A DNA stretch of 64,000 nucleotides from Micromonospora marina (GTDB lineage: Bacteria; Actinomycetota; Actinomycetes; Mycobacteriales; Micromonosporaceae): positions 1-64,000 of the forward strand of contig NZ_FMCV01000012.1 of assembly GCF_900091565.1 (NCBI RefSeq). The letters are read 5' to 3'. The notes under the pieces were generated by a model that worked only from the letters and a program-made list of their open reading frames with translations, was not told the DNA's origin and made no database searches. The position numbers and the translations under genes are program-made. Within the stretch, counting starts at the first letter, position 1. Every line of letters starts with the position of its first letter. Shown piece after piece: positions 8,723 through 18,191 of this stretch.

Positions 8723-9280
8723 TCAGACCTCGAGCAGCTCGCTCTCCTTGTGCTTGACCAGCTCGTCGACGCCTGCGACGAAGCGCTGGGTCAGGTCGTC
8801 CAGCTCCTTCTCCGCGCGCCGGCCCTCGTCCTCGCCGACCTCGCCGTCCTTGACCAGGCGGTCCAGCTCCTCCTTGGCCTTGCGGCGGATGTTGCGGACG
8901 GCGACCTTGGCCTCCTCGCCCTTCTGCCGGGCGACCTTGATCATGTCGCGGCGCCGCTCCTCGGTCATCTGCGGCAGGACGATACGGAGCTGGTTGCCCT
9001 CGTTGTTCGGGTTGGCCCCGAGGTCCGAGTCACGGATCGCCTTCTCCATGGCGCCCAGCTGCGAGTTGTCGTACGGCTTGATGATCACCATGCGCGGCTC
9101 GGGCACCGCGATGGACGCCATCTGCGGCAGCGGGGTCGGGCTGCCGTAGTAGTCAATGACGATCCGGGAGAACATGGCGGCGTTGGCGCGTCCGGTACGG
9201 ATGCCGCCGAACTCCTCCTTGGCGTGCTCGATGGCACGCTCCATCTTCTCCTCCGCCTCGAGGAGGGTGTCGTCGATCAC
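8723..9280 (-). CDS. frr: Ribosome recycling factor
   Basis: A 185-residue RRF, which with EF-G splits post-termination ribosomes. The family's conserved segments are present: the N-terminal helix, [40 protein letters not shown] and the C-terminal helix [20 protein letters not shown]. Length equals the family norm. The GTG start is preceded by GAGGAG. It lies 86 bases downstream of pyrH on the same strand, as in most bacteria. Confidence 0.97.
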   Translation of the reverse strand: MIDDTLLEAEEKMERAIEHAKEEFGGIRTGRANAAMFSRIVIDYYGSPTPLPQMASIAVPEPRMVIIKPYDNSQLGAMEKAIRDSDLGANPNNEGNQLRIVLPQMTEERRRDMIKVARQKGEEAKVAVRNIRRKAKEELDRLVKDGEVGEDEGRRAEKELDDLTQRFVAGVDELVKHKESELLEV

Positions 9281-9366
9281 CGGTCTCCTCGCCTCCTTCT
9301 GTCGCTCGTCGTGTGTGGTGCGGGTGCTGCCGTGGCAGAGGGACCGCTGCCGGGCCGGCGGGCCGG

Positions 9367-10134
9367 TCAGGCGGTGATCAGGGTGCCGATCTTCTCGCCC
9401 CCGACGGCCCGGACGATGGTGTCGTCGCCCTGGGCGCCGAAGACCAGCATCGGCAGGCCGTTCTCCATGCAGAGGCTGAACGCGGCGGCGTCGGCCACCC
9501 GCAGGTTACGGCGCAGCACCTCGGAGAAGGTGATCGAGTCGAGCTTGCTCGCGGTCGGGTCGATCCGGGGGTCGGCGGTGTAGACCGCGTCCACGCCGTT
9601 CTTGCTCATCAGCACCACGTCCGCGCGGATCTCCAGCGCCCGCTGGGCGGCCACCGTGTCGGTGGAGAAGTACGGCATGCCGGCGCCCGCGCCGAAGATG
9701 ACCACGCGGCCCTTCTCCAGGTGGCGGATCGCGCGCAGCGGGATGTACGGCTCGGCGACCTGGGCCATCGTGATCGCGCTCTGCACCCGGGTCTCGATGC
9801 CCTCCTTCTCCAGGAAGTCCTGGAGGGCCAGGCAGTTCATGACCGTGCCGAGCATGCCCATGTAGTCGGCGCGGGCGCGGTCCATGCCGCGCTTCTGCAG
9901 CTCGGCGCCGCGGAAGAAGTTGCCGCCGCCGACCACCACGGACACCTGAACGCCACGGCGTACCACTGTGGCGATCTGGCGGGCGATGCCCTGCACGACG
10001 TCGGGGTCCACGCCGATCGCGCCGCCGCCGAAGACCTCACCGGAGAGCTTCAGCACCACCCGGCGGGACCGACCGGGCGGAGGGGCGGTCGGATCGTCCG
10101 CCGCCAGGCTCCGGTCACTCACAACCTGCGTCAT
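9367..10134 (-). CDS. pyrH: UMP kinase
   Basis: PyrH phosphorylates UMP to UDP in pyrimidine nucleotide synthesis. The 255-residue protein has the amino-acid-kinase fold motifs: [12 protein letters not shown] (phosphate-binding Lys), [13 protein letters not shown] and [20 protein letters not shown]. An N-terminal extension of about 20 residues (Ser/Asp/Pro-rich) precedes the fold. It lies between tsf and frr on the same strand, but a strong hairpin separates it from tsf, so pyrH-frr is probably its own unit. Confidence 0.97.
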   Translation of the reverse strand: MTQVVSDRSLAADDPTAPPPGRSRRVVLKLSGEVFGGGAIGVDPDVVQGIARQIATVVRRGVQVSVVVGGGNFFRGAELQKRGMDRARADYMGMLGTVMNCLALQDFLEKEGIETRVQSAITMAQVAEPYIPLRAIRHLEKGRVVIFGAGAGMPYFSTDTVAAQRALEIRADVVLMSKNGVDAVYTADPRIDPTASKLDSITFSEVLRRNLRVADAAAFSLCMENGLPMLVFGAQGDDTIVRAVGGEKIGTLITA

Positions 10135-10199
10135 CCGCCCCGCCCCTTCTCCCCGCGCATCGCGCGAGCGTCGCGTACGTGCCCCTGCCGACCCTATGC

Positions 10200-10247
10200 G
10201 ACGAGGAGGCCGCGGTGCCTGTCGCGTACACCGGCGGCCTCCTCGTC
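10200..10247 (-). terminator. Hairpin terminator after tsf
   Basis: GACGAGGAGGCCGC pairs perfectly with GCGGCCTCCTCGTC (14 bp) around a 20-base loop, about 45 bases after the tsf stop on the minus strand. It marks the likely end of the rpsB-tsf transcript. Confidence 0.75.
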
Positions 10248-10291
10248 GACGTTCTCCCCTGTGCCCGGGCCGGACGGCCCGGTGCGGCGGC

Positions 10292-11119
10292 TCAGGCCTG
10301 GCCGACCTCGAACCGCAGGAAGCGGGTCACCTCGATGCCGGCGTCGGCCAGCACCTGCTTGACGGTCTTCTTGTTGTCGGCGACCGACGCCTGCTCCAGC
10401 AGGACGAAGTCCTTGAAGAAGGCGTTGACCCGGCCCTCGACGATCTTCGGCAGCGCCGCCTCGGGCTTGTTCTCCTCGCGGGCGGTCTGCTCGGCGATGC
10501 GCCGCTCGGACTCGACGGTCTCGGCCGGCACCTCGTCACGGGTGAGGTACTTCGGCCGCATCGCGGCGATCTGCATGGCCACGGCGCGAGCGTCGGCGTC
10601 AGCGGCCTCGTCCGTCTTGCCGGCGAACTCGACCAGCACGCCGACCGCCGGGGGCAGGTCCTGGCTCTTGCGGTGCATGTAGACGGCGGTGGTGCCGTCC
10701 AGCTTGGCGAAGCGGTTGAGCACCAGCTTCTCGCCGATCTTGGCGGACTGCTCCTGGATCAGGTCGGCCACGCTCTTGCCGTCGATGCTGCTGGCGAGCA
10801 GCTCCTCGGCGTTGGTGGCGCCGCTGGCCACGCCGTGCTCGACGAGCTGCTGGGCCAGCGCGATGAAGGCGTCGTTCTTGGCGACGAAGTCGGTCTCGCA
10901 GTTGAGCTCGAGCAGCGCCTGGCCGGAGTGGGCGATCAGGCCGTTGGCGGCGGTGCGCCCGGCCCGCTTGCCGACATCCTTGGCACCCTTGACGCGCAGG
11001 ATCTCGACGGCCTTGTCGAAGTCGCCCTCGGCCTCGGTCAGCGCCTTCTTGGAGTCCATCATGCCGGCGCCGGTGAGGTCGCGGAGCTTCTTGACGTCCG
11101 CGGCGGTGAAGTTGGACAT
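10292..11119 (-). CDS. tsf: Elongation factor Ts
   Basis: EF-Ts is the nucleotide exchange factor for EF-Tu. The 275-residue protein begins [20 protein letters not shown], the UBA-like N-terminal domain, with GMMDSKKAL and the core exchange motif [13 protein letters not shown] (Asp and Phe residues that insert into EF-Tu). Length is normal for actinobacteria. It follows rpsB on the same strand; GAGAGAG precedes the ATG. Confidence 0.97.
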   Translation of the reverse strand: MSNFTAADVKKLRDLTGAGMMDSKKALTEAEGDFDKAVEILRVKGAKDVGKRAGRTAANGLIAHSGQALLELNCETDFVAKNDAFIALAQQLVEHGVASGATNAEELLASSIDGKSVADLIQEQSAKIGEKLVLNRFAKLDGTTAVYMHRKSQDLPPAVGVLVEFAGKTDEAADADARAVAMQIAAMRPKYLTRDEVPAETVESERRIAEQTAREENKPEAALPKIVEGRVNAFFKDFVLLEQASVADNKKTVKQVLADAGIEVTRFLRFEVGQA

Positions 11120-11196
11120 GACTCTCTCTTCGGTGTCAGTGAGGTGGTCTGGGGTGCTGGTTACCCGGTTCCGGGCAGGTTCTGCCCGGCGTACCC

Positions 11197-11238
11197 GTCG
11201 CGCCCCACCGCCGGGAACCCGGGCGGTGGGGACGCGAC
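11197..11238 (-). terminator. Hairpin between rpsB and tsf (possible attenuator)
   Basis: GTCGCGCCCCACCGCC and GGCGGTGGGGACGCGAC pair over 16 bp with one bulged base, just after the rpsB stop on the minus strand. In Escherichia coli the rpsB-tsf gap holds a partial terminator that sets the S2/EF-Ts ratio; a similar role here is inference. Confidence 0.55.
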
Positions 11239-11245
11239 GGCGAGA

Positions 11246-12112
11246 TCACTCCGCGGAGGCGGTCGCCGGCTGCTCGGCGGCCGGCGCGGCCTGCTCGGCG
11301 GCGGCGGGCTGCTCGTCGGCCTTCTTCGGCTCCTCGAGCAGCTCGCGCTCCCACTCGGCCAGCGGCTCGTCGGCGGCGACCTGACCGGCCTCGGGCTTCT
11401 CGTCCGCGCCCCGGTTACGGCCGGAGCGGGCGATCAGACCGTCGGCGACGGCGGCGGCGACGACCTTGGTCAGCAGCTCGGCCGAGCGGATGGCGTCGTC
11501 GTTGCCCGGGATCGGGAAGTCGACCTCGTCCGGGTCGCAGTTGGTGTCGAGCACCGCGATCACCGGGATGCCCAGCTTGCGGGCCTCGTCGACGGCGATG
11601 TGCTCCTTCTTGGTGTCGACGATCCACACCGCGGCCGGGAGCTTCTGCATGTCCCGCAGACCACCGAGGGTCTTGGTGAGCTTGATCTTCTCGCGGGAGA
11701 GCTGGAGCGTCTCCTTCTTGGTGTAACCGGCGGCGGTGCCGCTCAGGTCACCCAGGGCCTCCAGCTCCTTCATCCGCTGCAGCCGCTTGTACACGGTCTG
11801 GAAGTTGGTCAGCATGCCACCGAGCCAGCGGTGGTTCACGTACGGCTGGCCGACCCGGGTCGCCTGCTCGGCGATGGCCTCCTGGGCCTGCTTCTTGGTG
11901 CCGACGAACAGGATGCTGCCGCCACCGGCGACGGTGGTGCGGACGAACTCGTACGCCTTCTCGATGTAGTCGAGCGTCTGGCGCAGGTCGATGATGTAGA
12001 TACCGTTGCGCTCGGTGAAGATGAAGCGCTTCATCTTCGGGTTCCAGCGCCGGGTCTGGTGCCCGAAGTGCACACCGCTTTCCAGCAGCTGACGCATGGT
12101 CACGACGGCCAT
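11246..12112 (-). CDS. rpsB: 30S ribosomal protein S2
   Basis: A 288-residue S2. The family motifs are clear: [40 protein letters not shown] and [22 protein letters not shown]-terminal tail of about 50 residues rich in Ala, Glu and Pro follows the fold, common in actinobacterial S2. AGGAG lies upstream of the ATG. First gene of the rpsB-tsf unit; a TACACT word near 12294-12299 on the minus strand could be a -10 element, but I see no convincing -35. Confidence 0.97.
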   Translation of the reverse strand: MAVVTMRQLLESGVHFGHQTRRWNPKMKRFIFTERNGIYIIDLRQTLDYIEKAYEFVRTTVAGGGSILFVGTKKQAQEAIAEQATRVGQPYVNHRWLGGMLTNFQTVYKRLQRMKELEALGDLSGTAAGYTKKETLQLSREKIKLTKTLGGLRDMQKLPAAVWIVDTKKEHIAVDEARKLGIPVIAVLDTNCDPDEVDFPIPGNDDAIRSAELLTKVVAAAVADGLIARSGRNRGADEKPEAGQVAADEPLAEWERELLEEPKKADEQPAAAEQAAPAAEQPATASAE

Positions 12113-12372
12113 GGTGGGTTACTCCTACGTTGTCCCTGGTTGTCCGTCCGGCCGGCGGCCAGACGCCTGGCGCCCGGTCGCCGGCCAGGGTGGGCCCGGT
12201 GATCAGACCGGGACCAGGGAGGCCGTCGCCCCACGGACAAAACCGTGGAGAGGGCACGCGAGGTCGACCGCACGAGGCGGTCGCCAGTCGACCAGTGTAC
12301 GCGCCCTCTCCGCCGCCCGGCCCCCGGGTGCGGGAGTCCGGCTTGATCGATCCTTGATCGACACCGGTACGG

Positions 12373-12413
12373 CGAAGTGGCGGTGTCAACCTGACGGTGA
12401 CACCGCCACTTCG
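12373..12413. terminator. Perfect 16-bp hairpin terminator
   Basis: CGAAGTGGCGGTGTCA and TGACACCGCCACTTCG form a perfect 16-bp stem with a 9-base loop. It lies 22 bases beyond the stop of the minus-strand membrane-protein gene and upstream of the rpsB leader, so it most likely terminates that gene and insulates rpsB. Confidence 0.8.
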
Positions 12414-12435
12414 GGATAGATGGGCGTTTCCCCGC

Positions 12436-13479
12436 TCAGCCCGCCGCGAGGGCGGCGGCGAGGAAGAGGACCAGCCCGACGGTCAGGTACGCCGTCGGCG
12501 GGCGCAGCCAGCCCCGGCTGCCGTCGGCGAGCGCCAGCCCGCCGGTACGCAGCCCGTACAGGCCGGTGCCGAAGATCGGCAGCCCGACCACCAGGAAGAC
12601 GCCCACCACCACGTGCGACGTCGACACCGGATCACCGAACAGGCCGTGCAGCAACACCCGTACCGCCGGCACCTCCAGCACCAACACCATCACCGCCAGC
12701 AGCACCGCCAGCGCGGGGCGCCGGGTCCGGTAGACGCCGTCACCGGGCGGCGGCCCGTCCGGTCGGGGCATGAGTGCCGGCATCGGGCCGGTCGGCATCT
12801 CCAGCGGGTTCGGAGCCGCCGCCGGCTGGGCCGGACCGCCCGGACGCTCGCCGATCCGCAGCGCGGTGGCCTCGCCGGGGTTCAGCCGCGCCGCGGCGAC
12901 TGGGTCCACCCCGCCGTCGGCGCCAGGCGCCGGGTACCCACCGATCGGGCTGAGCCGGGGCTTGTCGACGCCGCCGGCAGCGCTGCGGGCGTCCACGCCG
13001 GGGCCGCCGGCCGGGTCGCTGCCGTGGGCGATGAGGCCGTACGGGTCCGTACCGGCCGAGGCGGCGCCGGTCAGGGGGGCGGCCCCGGGCGTACCGAGTG
13101 AACTCGACAGCGGGTTCCCGTGCGCGGCGGTGCCGAGCGCGTCGACGCCGGTGCGGGACACCGCGCCGAGCGGATCGGCCGACGACTCCCGCGCCGCGCG
13201 ACGGCCGGCGCGCGACCCCGGCAGCTCACCGGAGACCTCCGGGTCGTCCGGTCGCTGCGAACGCCAGCTGCTTGTGTCGTCCACCAGCGGATCGGCGGCG
13301 GAGTACCGGCCCGGCTCGGCGTACCGGTTCTCACCGGCGCGCTGCTCGGGCGTGCGGTAGTCGTCGTCGCGGTAGCGGGCCTCGCCCGCCGCGCGCCAGT
13401 CCGACTCGTATCCGCGGTCGCCCCACCGCGAACCCTGCTCATCCTCGGAGTAGCTCCGTCGTCCGTCCACGACCGGCAC
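12436..13479 (-). CDS. Hypothetical membrane protein with long disordered N-terminus
   Basis: A 347-residue protein I do not recognise. The first ~240 residues are hydrophilic, rich in Arg, Asp, Ser, Gly and Pro ([20 protein letters not shown] and similar), and probably disordered. The last ~100 residues hold three predicted transmembrane helices: [39 protein letters not shown] and [16 protein letters not shown]. The GTG start at 13479 gives [10 protein letters not shown]. It stands alone between rpsB and a divergent lipoprotein gene and ends at a perfect hairpin. Probably a lineage-restricted inner-membrane protein; function unknown. Confidence 0.75.
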   Translation of the reverse strand: MPVVDGRRSYSEDEQGSRWGDRGYESDWRAAGEARYRDDDYRTPEQRAGENRYAEPGRYSAADPLVDDTSSWRSQRPDDPEVSGELPGSRAGRRAARESSADPLGAVSRTGVDALGTAAHGNPLSSSLGTPGAAPLTGAASAGTDPYGLIAHGSDPAGGPGVDARSAAGGVDKPRLSPIGGYPAPGADGGVDPVAAARLNPGEATALRIGERPGGPAQPAAAPNPLEMPTGPMPALMPRPDGPPPGDGVYRTRRPALAVLLAVMVLVLEVPAVRVLLHGLFGDPVSTSHVVVGVFLVVGLPIFGTGLYGLRTGGLALADGSRGWLRPPTAYLTVGLVLFLAAALAAG

Positions 13480-13665
13480 GGTATGCGACCGGCTCCAGCC
13501 GCGCCATTCGGGTCACCCGAGGGTCGGCCCAGGTCAGCGCCGACATCACCGGGTCGCCGACAGGACACGTTCAGTAGCCGCGCCAGGTCGCTGCCGCCCG
13601 GCGCCCCAGCGACGCGGATCCGGGATACCTTACTCCCGCTCACCGCACGAGAACGGGGAACGACG

Positions 13666-14250
13666 ATGATGGCACGAACCGCTGCGAGCCTGCTGCTAGC
13701 GGCCACGGCACTGATCCTGACCTCCGGGTGCGCGCCGGAACCCGCGACGCCGCCGAGGTCCGCCACCACACCGGTGGGCGCGCCGTTGCCGGTCGTGCGC
13801 ACACTCCGGACGCCGGACACGCTGCTCGGCCTCACCAAGAACATGGATCGCGTGGCCATCGAATCGGCCAAGCGGCACCTCGACACGCTGAAGCGTGAGG
13901 TCGCCCCGGCCACGAGTGCCGCCGGCTGGGCGTACGGCGGGCACGGGCCGGACGCCGACATGGTGTTCGTCACGGGCGTGTCCGGCACGGTCATCGACCA
14001 GCAAGGGCTGGTCGAGCGCGCACTGAACCCGTACCGCGTCGGCGCCCGGGAACAGGTCGATGCAGGCCCGCTGGGCGGTACGGCCCGCTGCGGCCAGGGG
14101 CGGACCGAAATGGAGAGCTACCTCGTCGTCTGCGCCTGGGCCGACACCCAGACCCTGGGCATCGTCGCCTTCCTCTCGTCCCGCCCGATCGGCGACCGGA
14201 CGGCGCAGTTCCTCGAAGTACGCGAGGCGATGACCGAGACCGCCGGATGA
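13666..14250 (+). CDS. Putative lipoprotein of unknown function
   Basis: A 194-residue exported protein. The N-terminus has a short basic region, a hydrophobic core (AASLLLAATALIL) and the lipobox LTSGC, so the mature protein probably starts at the lipid-modified cysteine near residue 22. The rest has no family I recognise; it contains KNMDRVAIESAKRHLDTLK and ends with a conserved-looking VAFLSSRPIGDRTAQFLEVR. Start: tandem ATGATG at 13666/13669 after GAACGGGGA. It lies upstream of yraN on the same strand but 120 bases away, so an operon link is uncertain. Confidence 0.75.
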   Translation: MMARTAASLLLAATALILTSGCAPEPATPPRSATTPVGAPLPVVRTLRTPDTLLGLTKNMDRVAIESAKRHLDTLKREVAPATSAAGWAYGGHGPDADMVFVTGVSGTVIDQQGLVERALNPYRVGAREQVDAGPLGGTARCGQGRTEMESYLVVCAWADTQTLGIVAFLSSRPIGDRTAQFLEVREAMTETAG

Positions 14251-14369
14251 ACGGCATGCCGTAGCACAGTGGACGGGTGATCGTGAGCCCGTCCACAGGC
14301 GGCACCTTGTCTACAGGACGGCCCCTCGCAGCGCCCCCGCTCGTGGCCGCCGGTCGCATCCTGGCCGGC

Positions 14370-14729
14370 ATGACGAACCGGAACCGAGCCGTCGGCGCGT
14401 ACGGCGAGCGGTGCGCGCTGCGGCACCTGATCGAGACGGGCCTGCGCCCGGTCGCCCGCAACTGGCGCTGCCCAGACGGCGAGATCGACATCATCGCCTG
14501 GGAGGGCCCGGTCCTCGCCGTCTGCGAGGTCAAGACCCGCCGTGGCGAGCAGTTCGGCTCCCCCGCCGAGGCGGTCGTACCGGCCAAGGCCCGCCGGTTG
14601 CGCGGCCTGGCCGCGCGCTGGCTCGCCGAGACCGGCACCACCGCGGACGAGGTCCGCTTCGACGTGCTCTCCGTCCGGCTCCCGGTCGCCGGCCCCGCCC
14701 GCGTCGAGCACCTCCGCGGCGCGTTCTGA
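14370..14729 (+). CDS. yraN: YraN/UPF0102 family endonuclease-like protein
   Basis: A 119-residue protein of the UPF0102 family, which has a restriction-endonuclease-like fold. Typical motifs are GAYGERCALRHLIETGL, the acidic GEIDIIAW and EVKTRRGEQFG, containing the PD-(D/E)xK-type residues. The cellular role is not established. The start at 14370 gives the family length; an upstream in-frame start would add 31 residues without similarity. It is one base upstream of comM, and yraN-comM-dprA is a conserved set in actinobacteria. Confidence 0.92.
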   Translation: MTNRNRAVGAYGERCALRHLIETGLRPVARNWRCPDGEIDIIAWEGPVLAVCEVKTRRGEQFGSPAEAVVPAKARRLRGLAARWLAETGTTADEVRFDVLSVRLPVAGPARVEHLRGAF

Positions 14730-14730
14730 C

Positions 14731-16251
14731 ATGGGGTACGCGAAGGTGCTGAGCGTCGGCCTGGCCGGTGTCGCCGGGCATCTCGTCGAGGTCGAGGCCG
14801 ACCTGGCTCCCGGGCTGCCCGCCGTGATCATCTCCGGCCTGCCGGACACCGCGCTGCACGAGGCGCGCGACCGGGTCCGCGCCGCGATCGTCAACTCCGG
14901 CCAGAAATGGCCCAACCGGCGTATCACGCTCAACCTGCTCCCCGCCACCCTGCCCAAGTACGGCTCGGCGTTCGACCTCGCGATCGCGCTCGCCGTCCTG
15001 GCCGGCTCGGGTGAGCTGCCACCGGTCGCCCTGGACGCCACTGTCGTGCTCGGCGAACTCGGCCTCGACGGCACCGTACGCCCCGTCCGCGGCACGCTGC
15101 CCATGGTCGCCGCCGCCGCCCGCGCCGGGCACACCCGCGTCGTCGTGCCCGCCGGCAACGCCGCCGAGGCGGCGGTCATCCCGGGCGTACGCGTGCACGC
15201 GGTCGACACCCTGCACCGGCTCGTCGCCCACGTCCGCGACGGGAGCCCGCTGCTCGCCCCGCCCGCCCACGTCCCCGTCGGCGGCCCGGCCGGGCCCGAC
15301 CTGGTCGACGTGGCCGGGCAGCCGCTCGGGCGGCGCGCCCTGGAGATCGCCGCCGCCGGGGGCCATCACCTCGCGCTGCTCGGCCCGCCCGGCGCCGGCA
15401 AGACCATGCTCGCCGAGCGACTGCCGTCGATCCTGCCCGAGCTGGACGACGAGGCAGCACTGGAGGTCACCGGGCTGCACTCGATCGCCGGCCTGCTGCC
15501 ACCCGGCGGCGGGCTGCTGCGCCGGCCCCCGTTCCAGGCGCCGCACCACTCGGCCACGGTGCCCGCGCTCGTCGGAGGCGGCTCCGGGCTGGCCCGGCCC
15601 GGCGCGGTGTCGCTCGCTCATCGCGGGGTGCTGTTCCTGGACGAGGCCCCCGAGTTCGGCAAGGGCGCGCTGGAGGCGTTGCGGCAGCCGCTGGAGAGCG
15701 GCCGGGTGCGGGTGGCGCGTACCCGAGGCGCCACCGAGTACCCGGCCCGTACCCAACTGGTGCTGGCTGCCAATCCCTGCCCGTGTGCGAAACCCTCCGG
15801 TGACGTCGACTGCGAGTGCCCGCCGCTGGCCCGGCGGCGCTACCTGGGGCGGTTGTCGGGCCCGCTGCTCGACCGGGTCGACGTGCAGGTTCAGCTGACG
15901 GCGGTCCGCGCGGCGGAGCTGCTGAACACCGGCGCCGCGCCGGAGTCCTCGGCCACCGTCGCCGCCCGGGTCGTCGCCGCGCGGCACGCCGCCGCCGAGC
16001 GCTGGGCGGCCACCGGGCACCGGGTGAACGCCGACGTCCCCGGTCCGTACCTGCGCCGGCCGCCGTGGCACCTGCCCGCCCGGGTCACCACGGATCTGCG
16101 CCGCCGGCTCGACACCGGTTCGCTGTCCGCGCGCGGCTACGACCGCGTACTCCGTCTCGCCTGGACCATCGCGGACCTGGACGGGCAGGACCGGCCGGGC
16201 CGCGACGACGTCGCGGAGGCCGTCCAGCTCCGGACCGGGGAGGTCGCGTGA
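14731..16251 (+). CDS. comM: YifB/ComM-family Mg-chelatase-like AAA+ ATPase
   Basis: A 506-residue AAA+ protein. ComM is a hexameric helicase that promotes branch migration during natural transformation; other bacteria keep the gene without known competence. The N-terminal Lon-like domain (residues ~1-170) is followed by Walker A GPPGAGKT at 218-225, Walker B LFLDEAPEF, and a cysteine-rich insert (NPCPCAKPSGDVDCECPP) typical of this family. The C-terminus matches the Mg-chelatase-like domain. The stop overlaps the dprA start by four bases (GTGA), indicating translational coupling. Confidence 0.94.
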   Translation: MGYAKVLSVGLAGVAGHLVEVEADLAPGLPAVIISGLPDTALHEARDRVRAAIVNSGQKWPNRRITLNLLPATLPKYGSAFDLAIALAVLAGSGELPPVALDATVVLGELGLDGTVRPVRGTLPMVAAAARAGHTRVVVPAGNAAEAAVIPGVRVHAVDTLHRLVAHVRDGSPLLAPPAHVPVGGPAGPDLVDVAGQPLGRRALEIAAAGGHHLALLGPPGAGKTMLAERLPSILPELDDEAALEVTGLHSIAGLLPPGGGLLRRPPFQAPHHSATVPALVGGGSGLARPGAVSLAHRGVLFLDEAPEFGKGALEALRQPLESGRVRVARTRGATEYPARTQLVLAANPCPCAKPSGDVDCECPPLARRRYLGRLSGPLLDRVDVQVQLTAVRAAELLNTGAAPESSATVAARVVAARHAAAERWAATGHRVNADVPGPYLRRPPWHLPARVTTDLRRRLDTGSLSARGYDRVLRLAWTIADLDGQDRPGRDDVAEAVQLRTGEVA

Positions 16252-17426
16252 GCGCCGACGACCGCCGGCTGGCGCGGGTCGCGCTCACCTGGCTCGCCGA
16301 GCCCGGCACCCGGTCGGTGTTCGCGCTGGTCGAGCGGATCGGCCCGGTCGCCGCACTCGACCTGCTGCTGTCCGGCGAGGCGCCGGAACGGGCACTGCGG
16401 GCGGCAGTCGCGGCGCGCGGCGTCTCCGGTGACGCCCGGGCGGTCGCCGCGGCGGCGCTGGCCCGCGGCGAACGGCTCGGCGCCCGGCTGGTCACCCCGG
16501 AGGACGACGAGTGGCCGGCCCAGGTCCGCGACCTGCGCCGGCTGGCGCTGTCCGGCGCCACCCGGCGGGTCGACGTGGAGACCGACCCTCCGCTCTGCTT
16601 CTGGGTACGCGGGGCGTGGCCGCTCGGTGAGGCGCTGGCGCGCTCGGTGGCGGTGGTCGGCGCCCGCGCGGCCACCCCCTACGGCGCGCACGTCGCCACC
16701 GAACTGGGCTACGGCCTCGCCGACCGGGAGTGGACGGTGGTGTCCGGTGGGGCGTTCGGCATCGACGCCGCCGCGCATCGCGGGGCGCTGACAGCGGGCG
16801 GACGGACCGTCGCCGTGCTCGCCTGCGGGGTGGACCGCCCGTACCCGATGGGCAACGCCGCCCTGTTCGACCGGATCGCCGAGACCGGCCTGCTGGTGAG
16901 CGAGTGGATTCCGGGCGCGGAGCCGCTGCGGCCGCGGTTCCTCATCCGCAACCGGGTGATCGCGGCGGCGACGAGCGGCACGGTCCTCGTCGAGGCCGCC
17001 GCACGCAGCGGCGCCACCCAGACGCTCAACCGGGCACTCGGCCTGCACCGCCCGGCGATGGTGGTGCCCGGGCCGGTGACCTCCGCGATGTCCGTCGGCG
17101 GGCACGAGGTGCTGCGGGACCGGCCGGAGGCCCGGCTGGTCGCCAGCGTCGCGCACGTGCTGGAGGAGGTGGGCCGGATCGGGTACGACCTGGCCCCGCC
17201 CGCCCGGGCACCCGAACGCCCCCGGGACCGGCTCGACGAGGAGGCCACCCAGGTGCTGGAGGCGCTGCCGCGCCGCCGGACGCTCGACCTGGAGAGCGTC
17301 GCGGCGCGGGCGGGAGTGGACCTGCGTACCGCCATGCGCAAGCTGTCCATGCTGGAGGAACTGGCGATGGTGGTACGCCGCGACGGCGGTTACGCGCTCG
17401 CGCCGCCACCGGCCGACCGGACGTGA
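16248..17426 (+). CDS. dprA: DNA-processing protein DprA
   Basis: A 392-residue DprA/Smf. DprA binds incoming single-stranded DNA and loads RecA. The Rossmann-like core is clear: VAVVGARAATPYG, TVVSGGAFGIDAAAHRGAL, GVDRPYPMGNAALFD, FLIRNRVIAAATSGTVLVEA. A SAM-like N-terminal part and a C-terminal winged-helix (DLRTAMRKLSMLEELAMVVR) complete the long form. The GTG start overlaps the comM stop. The next gene on the opposite strand ends only seven bases away. Confidence 0.95.
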   Translation: MSADDRRLARVALTWLAEPGTRSVFALVERIGPVAALDLLLSGEAPERALRAAVAARGVSGDARAVAAAALARGERLGARLVTPEDDEWPAQVRDLRRLALSGATRRVDVETDPPLCFWVRGAWPLGEALARSVAVVGARAATPYGAHVATELGYGLADREWTVVSGGAFGIDAAAHRGALTAGGRTVAVLACGVDRPYPMGNAALFDRIAETGLLVSEWIPGAEPLRPRFLIRNRVIAAATSGTVLVEAAARSGATQTLNRALGLHRPAMVVPGPVTSAMSVGGHEVLRDRPEARLVASVAHVLEEVGRIGYDLAPPARAPERPRDRLDEEATQVLEALPRRRTLDLESVAARAGVDLRTAMRKLSMLEELAMVVRRDGGYALAPPPADRT

Positions 17427-17433
17427 GCCCGTG

Positions 17434-17775
17434 TCAGTCGCCCTCGAACCGGATCTCGGCGTCGCGGCGGTCCGCGCATCGGCGGACGAGCCGGGCCAAC
17501 CGGAGGACGTGGTCGACCTCGGCCGGCGTCCGGGCCACCTCGGCCAGGCACCGCAGCTCGGCGAGCAGTTGCGGCATCCGCCCGGCCTCCACGGTCAGCT
17601 CGCCGAGCGGGTCGACGCGGTCCAGCAGCGGGGTCCGGCCACCGCCGCGGACCCGCTTGAGCAGGTCGGGCAGCACGTCCTGCGGGTCCGCCACGACCTC
17701 GATCGAGGCGTACGCGGGGCGGCGACGACCGGTGCCCGTCGATATCTGCCGGTAGAGGACGGCGTCCACTCCCAC
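17434..17775 (-). CDS. Hypothetical 113-residue protein
   Basis: I do not recognise this family. The 113 residues are soluble and mixed alpha/beta in appearance, with IEVVADPQDVLPDLLKRVRG and a helical C-terminus rich in Arg and Leu. No signal peptide, membrane segment or metal motif is seen. The GTG at 17775 is chosen because AGGAGG lies seven bases before it; a longer open frame to 18018 lacks any such site and looks Arg-rich and non-coding. It is antiparallel to its neighbours dprA and xerC, so it is a separate unit. Confidence 0.7.
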   Translation of the reverse strand: MGVDAVLYRQISTGTGRRRPAYASIEVVADPQDVLPDLLKRVRGGGRTPLLDRVDPLGELTVEAGRMPQLLAELRCLAEVARTPAEVDHVLRLARLVRRCADRRDAEIRFEGD

Positions 17776-18191
17776 TCTCGGTCCTCCTCGAACCGGCGTC
17801 ACCGTCACGGGAACGCGTTCGCCTGATCGCGGCCGGATCGACCTCCGTCGGGGCCGGCTCGGCCGCGCTGCCTGCCGGTCGCCGCACCGCACCGCACCGC
17901 AAGCGTGCCGCAGCACGAGTTTCCCCTGTCCAGACGCGCTTCTGCCACCCCGCTCAGCGCGTCGCCGCGTATCCGACGCCGGAAGGAGGCGGGCGACGTG
18001 GCGGACGGCACATCCCACGGACGACGGCCGACCCGCCGCGAAGGCGGGCGCGACAGCCGGGCGGCACGGCGTAGCGGCGGGCGGCGGGCGGCGGCGGCAC
18101 GGCGGCGGGCGGCGCTCCGGCCTTACGCTGGAGCGGTGATCGCTGTCTGCCTCCTCCGCCGCGACCGCGTGCGCCCGGACCGGGTGCCGCG
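17776..18191. other. 416-base intergenic region with low-complexity tract
   Basis: This gap separates the divergent 113-residue gene and xerC and must hold both promoters. About 18040-18115 is a low-complexity CGGCGGGCGG-type tract, and a CACCG triplet repeat lies near 17885-17900. TACGCT at 18125-18130 could be a -10 element for xerC, but no -35 is convincing. Open frames over the tract are Arg-rich and not credible genes. I see no RNA gene. Confidence 0.5.
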
